Shown: piece by piece, positions 1-11,400 of the stretch
Position numbering within the stretch: the stretch's first letter is position 1
Layout of the letters: each line of letters opens with the position of its first letter
NCBI RefSeq assembly: GCF_020080835.1
Contig: NC_058165.1
Coordinates: 10,795,813 to 10,859,812, forward strand
Reading direction: 5' to 3'
Length of the DNA stretch: 64,000 nt
From: Cotesia glomerata
Taxonomy: Eukaryota; Arthropoda; Insecta; Hymenoptera; Braconidae
Made by a program: the position numbers and the translations under genes
Notes under the pieces: model-generated
Database searches by the model: none
What the model was told of the DNA's origin: nothing
Seen by the model: only the letters and a program-made list of their open reading frames with translations

Positions 1-180
1 ATTAACAATTAAAAATTTGTTTCCACAATGTAGGTACTAAACGATTGCAAATTTTATGAATCGTAAAGATATCCTATCGTGTGGAGAAATTTTTATTGGT
101 GGCAATCGACGTGGTTTTTTATTGTCTAGAGCTGATTAGTTTTTGGAATCGATAAGTGGAGCTATTTAAAAGTTATCCAA
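1..180. repeat. Partial copy of interspersed repeat HR (edge of window)
   Basis: This AT-rich stretch shares short blocks with the HR repeat copies elsewhere in the window, for example 'gagctgattagtttttgg' and the 'gatcgacgtggtttttt'-like block. No coding potential is visible. It is cut by the window start. Confidence 0.4.
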
Positions 181-1195
<1,015 letters not shown>

Positions 1196-1206
1196 TTCTG
1201 AAAAAA

Positions 1207-1388
1207 TTTTTAACTTCCCGCTAAGAAAATCGAAGATTTTCAAAAATCGGGAAGTTATTGGTTTTACCCCGTTTTTCGAAAATCGAGTTTTCATCAGATC
1301 TCGACGCTTTGAGGTCCTAGGAAGCTTCCCTGACTACTCCCGCGAGGTTGTCACTATGTCTGTATGTGTGTATGTGTGTGTGTGTGTT
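1207..1388 (+). repeat. HR half copy ending at a (TG)n tract
   Basis: The left half of HR in the orientation opposite to copy A, starting 'ttaacttcccgctaagaaaa' and ending in TG repeats at about 1388, where a reversed LINE poly(A) tail begins. Confidence 0.7.
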
Positions 1389-1545
1389 TTTTTTTTCTTT
1401 TTTTTTTTTTTAGGGGGGGGGGAATCCTTTTTGCGGATTCCAGACATAGCTGTTTGGGCCGAGGCTTTATATCCCTGCTGCAAATAATTATCGCCGAGAC
1501 CGTATTTGCGCGTGGCTTGCCCATGGTGCTTAAAAAATTATTCGT
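1387..1545 (-). mobile_element. Truncated LINE 3' end inserted in (TG)n
   Basis: On the minus strand this reads as a tail ending in AATCC, a run of C, CT and poly(A), like the 3' ends of the LINEs at 46.8 and 53.8 kb. The block 'catagctgtttgg' is shared with both. Similarity fades after about 80 bp, so this may be a related family sharing its tail. No ORF survives. Confidence 0.55.
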
Positions 1546-2312
1546 CATATGGCGGACGTATGCGGGTTTTTACGTGCAGGGGATACTCAATTTGTAAATA
1601 AATAGCGTACGACGCCATAACCCTCTAATCCTCTAAATAAAAATACATGAAAGTCTTGAAGTTAGTCAAAGGTGCGCTTTTTAATTTAAAATGACAGTTG
1701 AAACGTAAGCTACTCGACTGTATACAGGGTGTCCCAGAAGTAACGGACGCCATTGTAGGATCTTATGAAAAAAATAATTCTGAGACGAAAAGTATTTAGC
1801 CATTTTTTAATTAGAAGCATAGATAATTAATTATTAATTAAAATAACGTCTCTTTATGTGTTAGAAAGAGAGCGCCAGTGTCCAGTAAAGTATGTGCCAA
1901 ACAAAGACACAACTAACTGTATGACTAAGTAGCTACTATAGCTAACGTAGTCACACACATATACTTACACATTCACACGTGCAAGCGTCTTCGTTTGGAA
2001 CGCACTTGACTGGACACTAGTGCTCTCTCTCTCTAAAGCATAAAAGGACGTTATTTTAATTAATAATTAATTATCTATGCGTCTGATTAAAAAATGGCTA
2101 AGGACTTTTCGTCTCAGAATTATTTTTTTTATCAGATGCTACAATGGCGTCCGTTACTTTTGGGACACTCTGTAGAGATTGGTGACGCTTGCGTGACATT
2201 ATCCTCGACTGTATAAAGTTCTATACAGCCCAGTAGATACTGGCGCGTACGCGTATTATTTACAAATTGAGTGTCGTCTGCGCGTAAAAACCCCGAAACG
2301 TCCGCCTAGGAC
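1546..2312. mobile_element. Inverted-repeat element interrupted by a mariner-type MITE
   Basis: The block 'ggcggacg..cgggtttttacg..actcaatttgtaaata' at 1552-1605 recurs in reverse complement at about 2255-2310. The two arms flank the 448 bp MITE. No ORF. Confidence 0.55.
1725..2172. mobile_element. Mariner/Tc1-type MITE with long TIRs and TA target site
   Basis: Ends are CAGGGTGTCCCAGAAGTAAC and the near-perfect inverse GTTACTTTTGGGACACTCTG. Both are flanked by TA (1723-1724 and 2173-2174), the Tc1/mariner duplication. Arms match for well over 100 bp each side, including the 'taattaattattaattaaaataacgt' region. It is 448 bp and carries no coding sequence. Confidence 0.8.
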
Positions 2313-3348
2313 GAAAAGATTAGTAAATAAGGATAAATTAAATTAACTATTATTATACTTGAAGCATACATGATACATTTATTTATATTAATTATACAAT
2401 TAATTTGTCAAAATAGATAAATCTATTAACTTCTAAATATTTTCAAATCGCAAATCAACATCGATAGATATAAATAAAAAAATTGTGTGTAAACTCCAAT
2501 AAACTCCAAAAATTTGTTTAAGGAACTTTTCTTTCAAAAATCATTATTTGTATCAAAGATTGAATTTCCATAAAAAAATTTTCAATTATCTAATAAGCAA
2601 AGCATTTGTTTATAACAATTTTTTAAAAAATATGAGATAAAAATTTTTAAAAGTTATTTCTATGCAGCTTCTAAAACATAAAAATGGATCATTAATAATA
2701 TTTTGAAGAAATAAATTTTTTCGATGATTAATTTACGTTTTTAATTTTGCAACAACGAAAATTATCAATAGAAAACTATCACACTTGCAATGTACATATT
2801 CAAACAGAAAAAAATTATTGATTAACTATTGCATAACTAATTGAAAAATTGTGATAAAAATTTTTTTCAGGTGAATTATTGTTTATTTATCTATCCAGTA
2901 AGCTCCTGATTTTTTTCATGTTTTAAATTTTATACTTAATGTGTTAAAATAATTTTTATTAATAAGGTGTCCAAAGTAGGCGTAGCTTACGCAAGCCATC
3001 AGAGCACCCGTTTTCGGCCGTATTTTCATCCCTCTGTGAAAATTATAAATATTGGTCCTACAGTTCCGAAAATCAAAACTTTTTATAGTAAATTTTTTCC
3101 TCTTTTTGAATCTTTTTTCAAATTTGGAAAATCTTTATTAGTTTTTGAGATACTTGCAAAAAACTAAACCCCTTTATTTTTTTTAGTTAAATGTTAATAA
3201 CTTTTGCAATTTTTGCAAGTGGAACCTCATTTTTTTTTCAAAAATCATCTAGATACCATTCCAAATCGAATGACACCTCAATTATAATTTTCGGAGACTG
3301 CTGAAAAAAGTTGACCAAAAAGGCACTTGTTGATTAGACTATATACTA
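2313..3348. other. AT-rich stretch with no recognised gene
   Basis: Very AT-rich sequence with short ORFs only. I see no conserved motif, no splice-consistent ORF and no clear repeat structure. Confidence 0.6.
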
Positions 3349-4412
3349 GGGTGTTTCAAAAAAAAAAAAAAAAAATTTTTTTTTTAATGGTGTTGAAAAG
3401 TTGAAAGTACATTTAAAAAAAAAAATTTTGGCGCCTATTAGAGCCCTTAATATTAATATTAAGGTTTGCCTCAATTCATTTGTAATTTTTCTATTTAAAT
3501 AAAACGAGAAAACTTTTTTTTTATTTTTGAATTTTAATTACTTCGGAATGGCTTGTTTACGCAATATCCCAGAGAGAGGTCTTATAGGAAATTTCACGTT
3601 CTACAAAAAACGTTTGAAGGTCAAAGTTCCTCAGATCAACCGTTTCAAAGATATTTGCAATCAAAAATAACACCAATCAAAAATTTCAAATATTTTCCAA
3701 TAAAATTGCAAAAAAAAATCGTACTTTATATTGATATTGTTTTTTTTTTTTGTAAAATCAATTGAATTCTGTTAATTTAAGATTTTAATTTTTTTTTTGC
3801 TTATTTACTCCATACGTAACTCACAAAAAGTACAAATACATAAATACAAATACATAAATATAAAGGTTAAAATTATCAAATAAATGATTTTTGGGTTTCT
3901 TTTATAACAAATTAATTTTATATTTCATAAAGTTTATAAATTTTTGTAAGATGAAAATGTAAAGTTCCTGATCACACTAACTAAACAAACACTCATCATT
4001 GTATTTTATTAAAAATGTTAAAAAAATTATAAATATATTAAATCAATTCAATCAACTATAAAATTTGATTAATTTTTTTCATTTAAAAAATATTGAATGA
4101 GCTTTATTCAGCTCCGTCGATAAAAGTAGTATATTCGTTTGATTTGAGTAATGTAGTTAGTAAGCTCTGTGTTGGTAAGCTTGGTCGTTCAGTACCAATT
4201 TCTCTTTGTTACTCTGCTTTCAATGCTTTGTTCTATCTTCTCGTCGTTGTCTTTCTTTATTGATACTGATTGTTATTTAAATTCGTTATATTATTAATTT
4301 AATTTGCTTATAATTAAAATATATAAGTTATAAATTTTATGATCACAATGGTGAAAACAATGTACTTGATTGGTGATGTATTAAGTGAATTTGGTGGAAA
4401 AAATTACCTTCA

Positions 4413-4968
4413 TTGAAAGAGGTTATGTCACTTTTATTTTATTATCTCAAAACGAAAAATTTTTCAGTGAAAGAAAGCATATCAACCACTGTCGACAAAG
4501 TTTTCGAAATTTGGTGTGTGGCACAAATCCCGACAAGAGAGAAAAGATCTGCTTTTTTAAAACTAACCTCAAATCACAATCGATGGAGGAATTTACAAAA
4601 AAACTGTAAGAGGAAAAAGTCAAAATCTCAAAAAAAAAATGAATCCCTTTTTCGGGACGAATTAAATAAACTCTTTGATATAGCTCATGCTGATGTGCTA
4701 AATTTACTGGATAAAGAAAAAAGATTATTTTATTTGGGACAAAAATCTTCCAGTCGACGTGGTTTTATTTCATATAATTCTCAACCAATTCCAGAAGATG
4801 TTGAAGATATGGATGTTGATGTAAGCGATGAAAATAATAACTACAGTAATAGTGATAACAATAATGAAGAGAACATTGATATCAATTATAATAACAATAA
4901 TGATAGTGGTACATTTGATCCGAACAAAAACAGTTTCACTGTAAAAAAATCGCGCCAAGTCCACGTTC
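4413..4968 (+). pseudogene. Uncharacterised transposon-associated protein, N-terminal part
   Basis: The frame opened at 4413 (by TTG, so the true start or an upstream exon is uncertain) encodes a Lys-rich protein: 'MSLLFYYLKTKNFSV', 'IWCVAQIPTR', a basic stretch, then 'LFDIAHADVLNLL' and 'SSRRGF', an Asp/Asn-rich acidic linker, and 'NKNSFTVKKSRQV'. From memory, proteins with an 'IPT...LFDIAHAD' segment and a later 'LTPELAAALDR' segment recur in insect genomes as transposon-associated proteins of unknown role. The frame is disrupted after SRQV by an inverted duplication. The second half is at 5941-6199. Function is unknown. Confidence 0.6.
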
Positions 4969-5447
4969 ATAAGACTATTAAGAAAAAAAAATTTGTTTTT
5001 TTCTTTACAAAAATATATAAAATAAAAAAATTAAAAAATCCAAGTAACCGATATGATTGTTTATGATTTTCGGAATTAAAAAAAAATTGTGTCATAAATT
5101 TAAAAATTAAAAAAAAAATTTGGAACGTATTTAGTGTGCGCGGTCGCAAAATATTTTACTTTTAATAAAATTCGTAAAATCTATTTACTAGGACTTTAAA
5201 AAAATTGAAATACACAATGACGCACACCAAGTACGTTCCAAAATTTTTTTCTTAATTTTTAAATTTATAACACAATTTTTTTTTAATTTCCGAAAATTAT
5301 AAACAATCATATCGGTTACTTGGATTTTTTTATTTTTTTATTTTATATATTTTTATAAAGTAAAAACAAATTTTTTTTTCTTAATAGTCTTATGAACGTA
5401 GACTTGGCGCGATTTTTTTACAGTGAAACTGTTTTTGTTCGGATTTT
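4917..5447. repeat. Inverted duplication (hairpin) splitting the transposon gene
   Basis: Sequence 4917-5137, which begins inside coding sequence (encoding NKNSFTVKKSRQ), is repeated in reverse complement at about 5218-5447 with an ~80 bp loop. Shared blocks include 'ccgaacaaaaacagtttcac', 'cgcgccaagt', 'ccgatatgattgttta' and 'ggaacgta'. The arms differ at scattered positions. Confidence 0.8.
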
Positions 5448-5940
5448 AGTATTTTTTGTAATTATAATAAAAATTTACAATTGTTACCAACTTAAATCTC
5501 GCGTTGGCTGCATTGTTTATAGCAAACTATCCCCTTGAAACTACAGTTTATGTAAAAATAATTCCAGCGCACCCTGGCGGGTGTATATGCAAGCTGTGAA
5601 ATATCTTTTTTTAACTGTAGTTTCCCATCTAATGAAGGATTACTATGCATTCTCGAATTATTTAGTCTGTGGCAGATCACTTTGCTCATCGAAAAAAAGT
5701 CAGGATCGAAATTTTTGCGTTGCTATAGTTTGTGCGGATTAAATTCAATAATTTCAAGTAGATTAATTGTTATAAGTGAATATAATTAATTAATAACAGT
5801 CAAATAAAGTATTAATTACTGTTATAATATACAATTTAGGAATAAAAAGTACCGTAGAATTAAATAAAATTTTGCAACCTCAAAATACCGTTCTGCTTAC
5901 AGTAAACACAGTCGGTAGTCTGGCGCTCCGTTTACAGCAG

Positions 5941-6199
5941 ATTTGAACGGAACTTGGCGCCAGATTCTACCGAATCTGTGGATGTCGGAGAGTTCGGTAA
6001 TGACAATGTTGACTATTCTTGTACAGTTGAGACTGATAATGTTGTTAATCATGAAATATCAAGTCAAACATCTAAGTTATCCCAGAAATCTTTGGAAAGT
6101 AATACTTCTCGTATAATCTCTGATTATGAAGATGAAATTCCAAAACAACAAGTTCCTAAAATTGATCTAATGACACCAGAACTTGCTGCGGCTTTATAG
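5941..6199 (+). pseudogene. Same transposon protein, C-terminal part, truncated by the TIR
   Basis: The frame reads 'LAPDSTESVDVGEFG', a Ser-rich middle, and 'IDLMTPELAAAL' followed by a stop at the inner edge of the right TIR. A separate fragment at 27196-27345 (minus) encodes NKNSFTVKKSRQV and LAPDSTKSVN in one frame with only a few residues between them. This shows that the ~1 kb between 4968 and 5941 is extra sequence. Intact relatives are expected to continue beyond the AAAL motif, so this copy looks C-terminally truncated. Confidence 0.6.
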
Positions 6200-6452
6200 A
6201 GCGTGAAATTTCCTATAAGACCTCTCTCTGGGATATTGCGTAAACAAGCCATTCCGAAGTAATTAAAATTCAAAAATAAAAAAAAAGTTTTCTCGTGTTA
6301 TTTAAATAGAAAAATTACAAATGAATTGAGGCAAACCTTACTGTTAATATTAAAGGCTCTAGTAGGTGCCAAAATTTTTGTTTTTAAGTGTACTTTCAAC
6401 TTTTCAACACCATTAAAAAAAAAAAATTTTTTTTTTTTTTTTTGAAACACCC

Positions 6453-7461
6453 TACTATAAACCCTATGTACATCTTTATACTCACGCCTAGAAAGTGAAA
6501 GATGCGCAGAATAGGTTGCGCACAAAAACGTAACAAGGTCATTCGTTCAGTAGATTTTACTCCTCATATTTTTTTTAAACCGGGAGCTTTATATAAATAT
6601 CGATTCTTAAGGAGTAAACTCCAATAATAAATCAATTTCAATAATATAATACCAGAGAAAAAATATTTATATATAATTATATATATTTATATATAAATTA
6701 GTTATATATAATTATATATGAAAAATGGCCAAATATAATCATATCTAAATATATATAATTATATATAACAATATTTAATTATATATTTATTACATCTAAT
6801 TAATTATTGGGTTAATTTTATGGATAGAATATTTAATATGGTCCTACACAATTCTGTGTAACCAATTAAAATGCAAAAAAAAATATCTAGATATAATTTT
6901 ATAGCTATAACACCAGCGGTCACCCATCCAACTATTAACCCTGCTCAATGCTGCTTAACTTTGGTGATCTCCGTGCGTCTTGAAGTGTCTGTCTGCTGTG
7001 CTGCTGTCTTAGATGATAATGATTCTATGATCTACATAATGTATCATATGAGTTTATCATAAATGGAATATAAAAATTGATTTTAATATATATTTGGATA
7101 GTCATTATTCATACTTTATTTATTTTACCGAATTTCATTATAATATAACACTTATTTAAATAATAAAATAAATAATGATTTTAGTATTAGGTAATAGCAG
7201 AGCAGACCAAAACATCTCATAGGAAATGTGACAAATTTTGTATTTCAGAATTATTTAAACGTAATTATAAACATCATTTTACACTTTTTGTGATGACTAA
7301 AAAAAAAATTTTTTTTCAAAGAAAAAATTTTTATGTCTGTTAATTATATATAAGTATATATAAGCATATATAATTATATATGGGACTATATACAATCTTG
7401 CATGGCTGTATATTGCTCCATATATAGTCATATATAATTGTATATGATTACCCTTGCGGCC
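6453..7461. other. AT-rich region with degenerate TATATA tracts
   Basis: Apart from the 5S-like fragment (6908-6990), this region is dominated by degenerate 'atatataattatata' runs (6650-6800, 7330-7450). No gene is recognisable. Confidence 0.6.
6908..6990 (-). repeat. 5S rRNA-derived fragment (pseudogene or SINE head)
   Basis: The minus strand reads 'gatcaccaaagttaagcagc', then 'gggttaatagttggatgg' and 'gtgaccgct', in the order of the last ~75 nt of eukaryotic 5S rRNA (the GATCNC..AAGCAGC..GGTTAGTACTTGGATGGG..GACCGC pattern). The 5' half is absent. It could be a 5S pseudogene or a remnant of a 5S-headed SINE. The surrounding AT-rich sequence gives no clear SINE body. Confidence 0.65.
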
Positions 7462-7774
7462 TTGAACCCACGGTGATGCCACCCTGGTCGCATAGTGGAT
7501 GCACCGTGTACTCACTGTGGATACACTATGTATCCATCCAAAGTGGCATCACTGGCATTTTGTGAAATTTTTACATGGTGTATCCACAGTGGGCCTATAG
7601 TGTATTCACGGGGAACTCATAGTGCTTTCACGGTGGGCCTATAGTATATCCACGTTGCTTTTATGGTGTATGCACAGTGGTCTCACAGTGTATTTACGAT
7701 GATCTCATAGTATATCCACGGTGCCTCTGTGGTGGCGTTACTGTGAGTACACATTGCAATCACAACGGGTTCAA
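7462..7774. mobile_element. Small element of short degenerate repeats bounded by TTGAACCC
   Basis: The ends TTGAACCC (7462-7469) and GGGTTCAA (7767-7774) are exact inverses. The interior is a degenerate array of roughly 20-bp units built on 'ccacggtg', 'tccacagtgg' and 'cctatagtg'. No coding sequence. Confidence 0.5.
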
Positions 7775-8057
7775 TTTTTATTTTTTTATGGCAATAATAA
7801 TCATTATTTTTTAGTTCCTTAAAATAACAATAATAATAATAATAATGGTAATAATAAAAAAAGTTTGGAAAATTCAAAAGTGCACGACTCATAATGCTCA
7901 TTTAATTATAAAATATTAAAAAAAATAAAAAAACATAAGTCGTTCAAAACTAGTTGCCGAAAAAACAGCTGTACTAGGAAGATACTGCACAAGCGCCTCT
8001 AGTGGAATAAATGTACATAACATCTATAGATATGTCACCATCCATGTTAATTTTACA

Positions 8058-8157
8058 NNNNNNNNNNNNNNNNNNNNNNNNNNNNNNNNNNNNNNNNNNN
8101 NNNNNNNNNNNNNNNNNNNNNNNNNNNNNNNNNNNNNNNNNNNNNNNNNNNNNNNNN
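8058..8157. other. Assembly gap (100 N)
   Basis: One hundred unspecified bases abut the left end of the foldback structure, so the true left terminus and its flank are not visible. Confidence 1.
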
Positions 8158-8406
8158 TCCCATTTTTTACTGTCCCAGTCAGCGAAAATCAAACTAGCGG
8201 CCTCTGGTAATTAAAAAAATAACTATAAAAATTTAATTTTCGTTATCGGAGAAATTTTTTTTACAGATGGCGCTGATTTGCGGAAAAATGAAAATATTGA
8301 AATAAATATATCTGAGTGATTTTCTTCATAGCTTTTGACTTTTAATACTGGTGCTTGAAACTTTTAGAGGTATCCACAGTACACTGGTACTTTGGACGAA
8401 CTTCGA

Positions 8407-11400
8407 ATGTTTATTCCAGGTCTTTCCCTCCATAGGTTTTTATTGTAATTACTACCAGTGGATTTTTTAATCAACCCTAAATGCACCGACGACCTTTTCG
8501 AATTGATACCTCTACACCAGGTCTTTCCCTCCATAGGTTTTTATTGTAATTACTACCAGTGGATTTTTTAATCAACCCTAAATGCACCGACGACCTTTTC
8601 GAATTGATACCTCTACACCAGGTCCTTGCCTCCATGGGTTTTTGTTTTAAATACTACCGGTGGATTTCTTAATCAACCCTAAATGTACCAACGACCTTAC
8701 CGAGTTAATACGTTAACTCGAGGTGCTTACCTTCATAGGTTTTTATTTTAAATACTACTAGTGGCTTTCTTAATCAACCCCAAATGTACCAACGACCTTA
8801 CTGAATTGATACCTCCACTCCAGATCTTTGCCTCCATAGGTTTTATTATAAATACTACAGGTGGATTTCTTTAATCAACCCTAAATGTACCAACGACCTT
8901 ACCGAATTGATATCTCCATTCCAGGTCTTTGCCTCCATAGGTTTTTATTTTAAAATACTACAGGTGGATTTTTTAATCAACCCTAAATCTACCAATGATC
9001 TTACCAAATTGATACCTCCACTCCAGGTCTTTGTCTGCTTAGGTTTTATTTTTAATACTACAGGTGGATTTCTTAATCAACCCTAAATGTACCAATGACC
9101 TTACCGAATTGATACCTCCATTCCAGGTCTTTGCCTCCATAGGTTTTTATTTTAAATACTACAGGTGGATTTTTTAATCAACATAAATCTACCAATGACC
9201 TTACTAAATTGATACCTCCACTCCAGGTCTTTGTCTCCATAGGTTTTTATTTTTAATACTACAGGTGGATTTCTTAATCAACCCTAAATGTACCAATGAC
9301 TTTACCGAATTGATACCTCCATTCCAGTTCTTTGCCTCCATAGGTTTTTATTTTTAATACTACAGGTGGATTTCTTAATCAACCCTAAATGTACCAATGA
9401 CCTTACCGAATTGATACCTCCATTCCAGGTCTTTGCCTCCATAGGTTTTTATTTTAAATACTACAGGTGGATTTTTTAATCAACCCTAAATCTACCAATG
9501 ACCTTACCTAATTGATACCTCCACTCCAGGTCTTTGTCTCCATAGGTTTTTATTTTAAATACTACAGGTGGATTTCTTAATCAACCCTAAATGTACCAAC
9601 GACCTTACCGAGTTAATACGTTAACTCCAGGTGCTTACCTTCATAGGTTTTTATTTTAAATACTACTAGTGGCTTTCTTAATCAACCCCAAATGTACCAA
9701 CGACCTTACTGAATTGATACCTCCACTCCAGATCTTTGCCTCCATAGGTTTTTATTATAAATACTACAGGTGGATTTATTAATCAACCCTAAATGTACCA
9801 ACGACCTTACCAAATTGATATCTCCATTCCAGGTCTTTGCCTCCATAGGTTTTTATTTTAAATACTACAGGTAGATTTTTTAATCAACCCTAAATCTACC
9901 AATGATCTTACCAAATTGATACCTCCACTCCAGGTCTTTGTCTCCATAGGTTTTTATTATTAATACTACAGGTGGATTTCTTAATCAACCCTAAATGTAA
10001 CAATGACCTTACCGAATTGATACCTCCATTCCAGGTCTTTGCCTCCATAGGTTTTTATTTTAAATACTACAGGTGGATTTTTTAATCAACCCTAAATCTA
10101 CCAATGACCTAACTAAATTGATACCTCCACTCCAGGTCTTTGTTTCCATAGGTTTTTATTTTTAATACTACAGGTGGATTTGTTAATCAACCCTAAATGT
10201 ACCAATGATCTTACCAAATTGATACCTCCACTCCAGGTCTTTTGCCTCCATAGGTTTTTTATTTTAAATACTACAGGTGGATTTTTTAATCAACCCCTAA
10301 ATCTACCAATGACCTAACTAAATTGATACCTCCACTCCAGGTCTTTGTTTCCATAGGTTTTTATTTTTAATACTACAGGTGGATTTGTTAATCAACCCTA
10401 AATGTACCAATGATCTTACCAAATTGATACCTCCACTCCAGGTCTTTGCCTCCATAGGTTTTTATTTTAAATACTACAGGTGGATTTTTTAATCAACCCT
10501 TAATCTACCAATGACCTAACTAAATTGATACCTCCACTCCAGGTCTTTGTTTCCATAGGTTTTTATTTTTAACACTACAGGTGGATTTGTTAATCAACCC
10601 TAAATGTACCAATGATCTTACCAAATTGATACCTCCACTCCAGGTCTTTGCCTCCATAGGTTTTTATTCTAAATACTACAGGTGGATTTCTTAATCAACC
10701 CTAAATGTACCAACGACCTTACCGAATTGATACCTCCATTTCAGGTCTTTGCCTCCATAGGTTTTTATTTTAAATATTACAGGTAGATTTTTTAATCAAC
10801 CCTAAATCTACCAATGACCTTACCAAATTGATACCTCCACTCCAGGTCTTTGTCTCCATAGGTTTTTATTTTAAATACTACAGGTGGATTTCTTAATCAA
10901 CCCTAAATGTACCAACGACCTTACCGAGTTAATACGTTAACTCCAGGTGCTTACCTTCATAGGTTTTTATTTTAAATATTACAGGTAGATTTTTTAATCA
11001 ACCCTAAATCTACCAATGACCTTACCTAATTGATACCTTCACTCCAGATCTTTGCCTCCATAGGTTTTTATTATAAATACTACAGTTGGATTTATTAATC
11101 AACCCTAAATGTACCAACGACCTTACCGAATTGATATCTCCATTCCAGGTCTTTGCCTCCATAGGTTTTTATTTTAAATACTACAGGTAGATTTTTTAAT
11201 CAACCCTAAATCTACCAATGATCTTACCAAATTGATACCTCCACTCCAGGTCTTTGTTTCCATAGGTTTTTATTATTAATACTACAGGTGGATTTCTTAA
11301 TCAACCCTAAATGTACCAATGACCTTACCGAATTGATACCTCCATTCCAGGTCTTTGCCTCCATAGGTTTTTATTTTAAATACTACAGGTGGATTTTTTA

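Larger units (their letters stand above)
3349..6452 (+). mobile_element. DNA transposon with ~270 bp TIRs, 5-bp TSD TACTA
   Basis: The left end GGGTGTTTCAAAAA and right end TTTTTGAAACACCC are flanked by TACTA (3344-3348 and 6453-6457). The TIRs run inward about 270 bp, sharing 'atggcttgtttacgcaatat', 'cctctctctgggat' and 'attgaggcaaacct' in mirror order. The 3.1 kb element holds one split gene and an internal inverted duplication. I do not recognise a transposase catalytic domain, so superfamily is undetermined. The TSD could also be read as a shorter ACT or TA. Confidence 0.75.

Noticed and set aside
8011..8214. ORFs crossing the N gap
   Set aside because: Most residues are unknown; the frames are artefacts of the gap.
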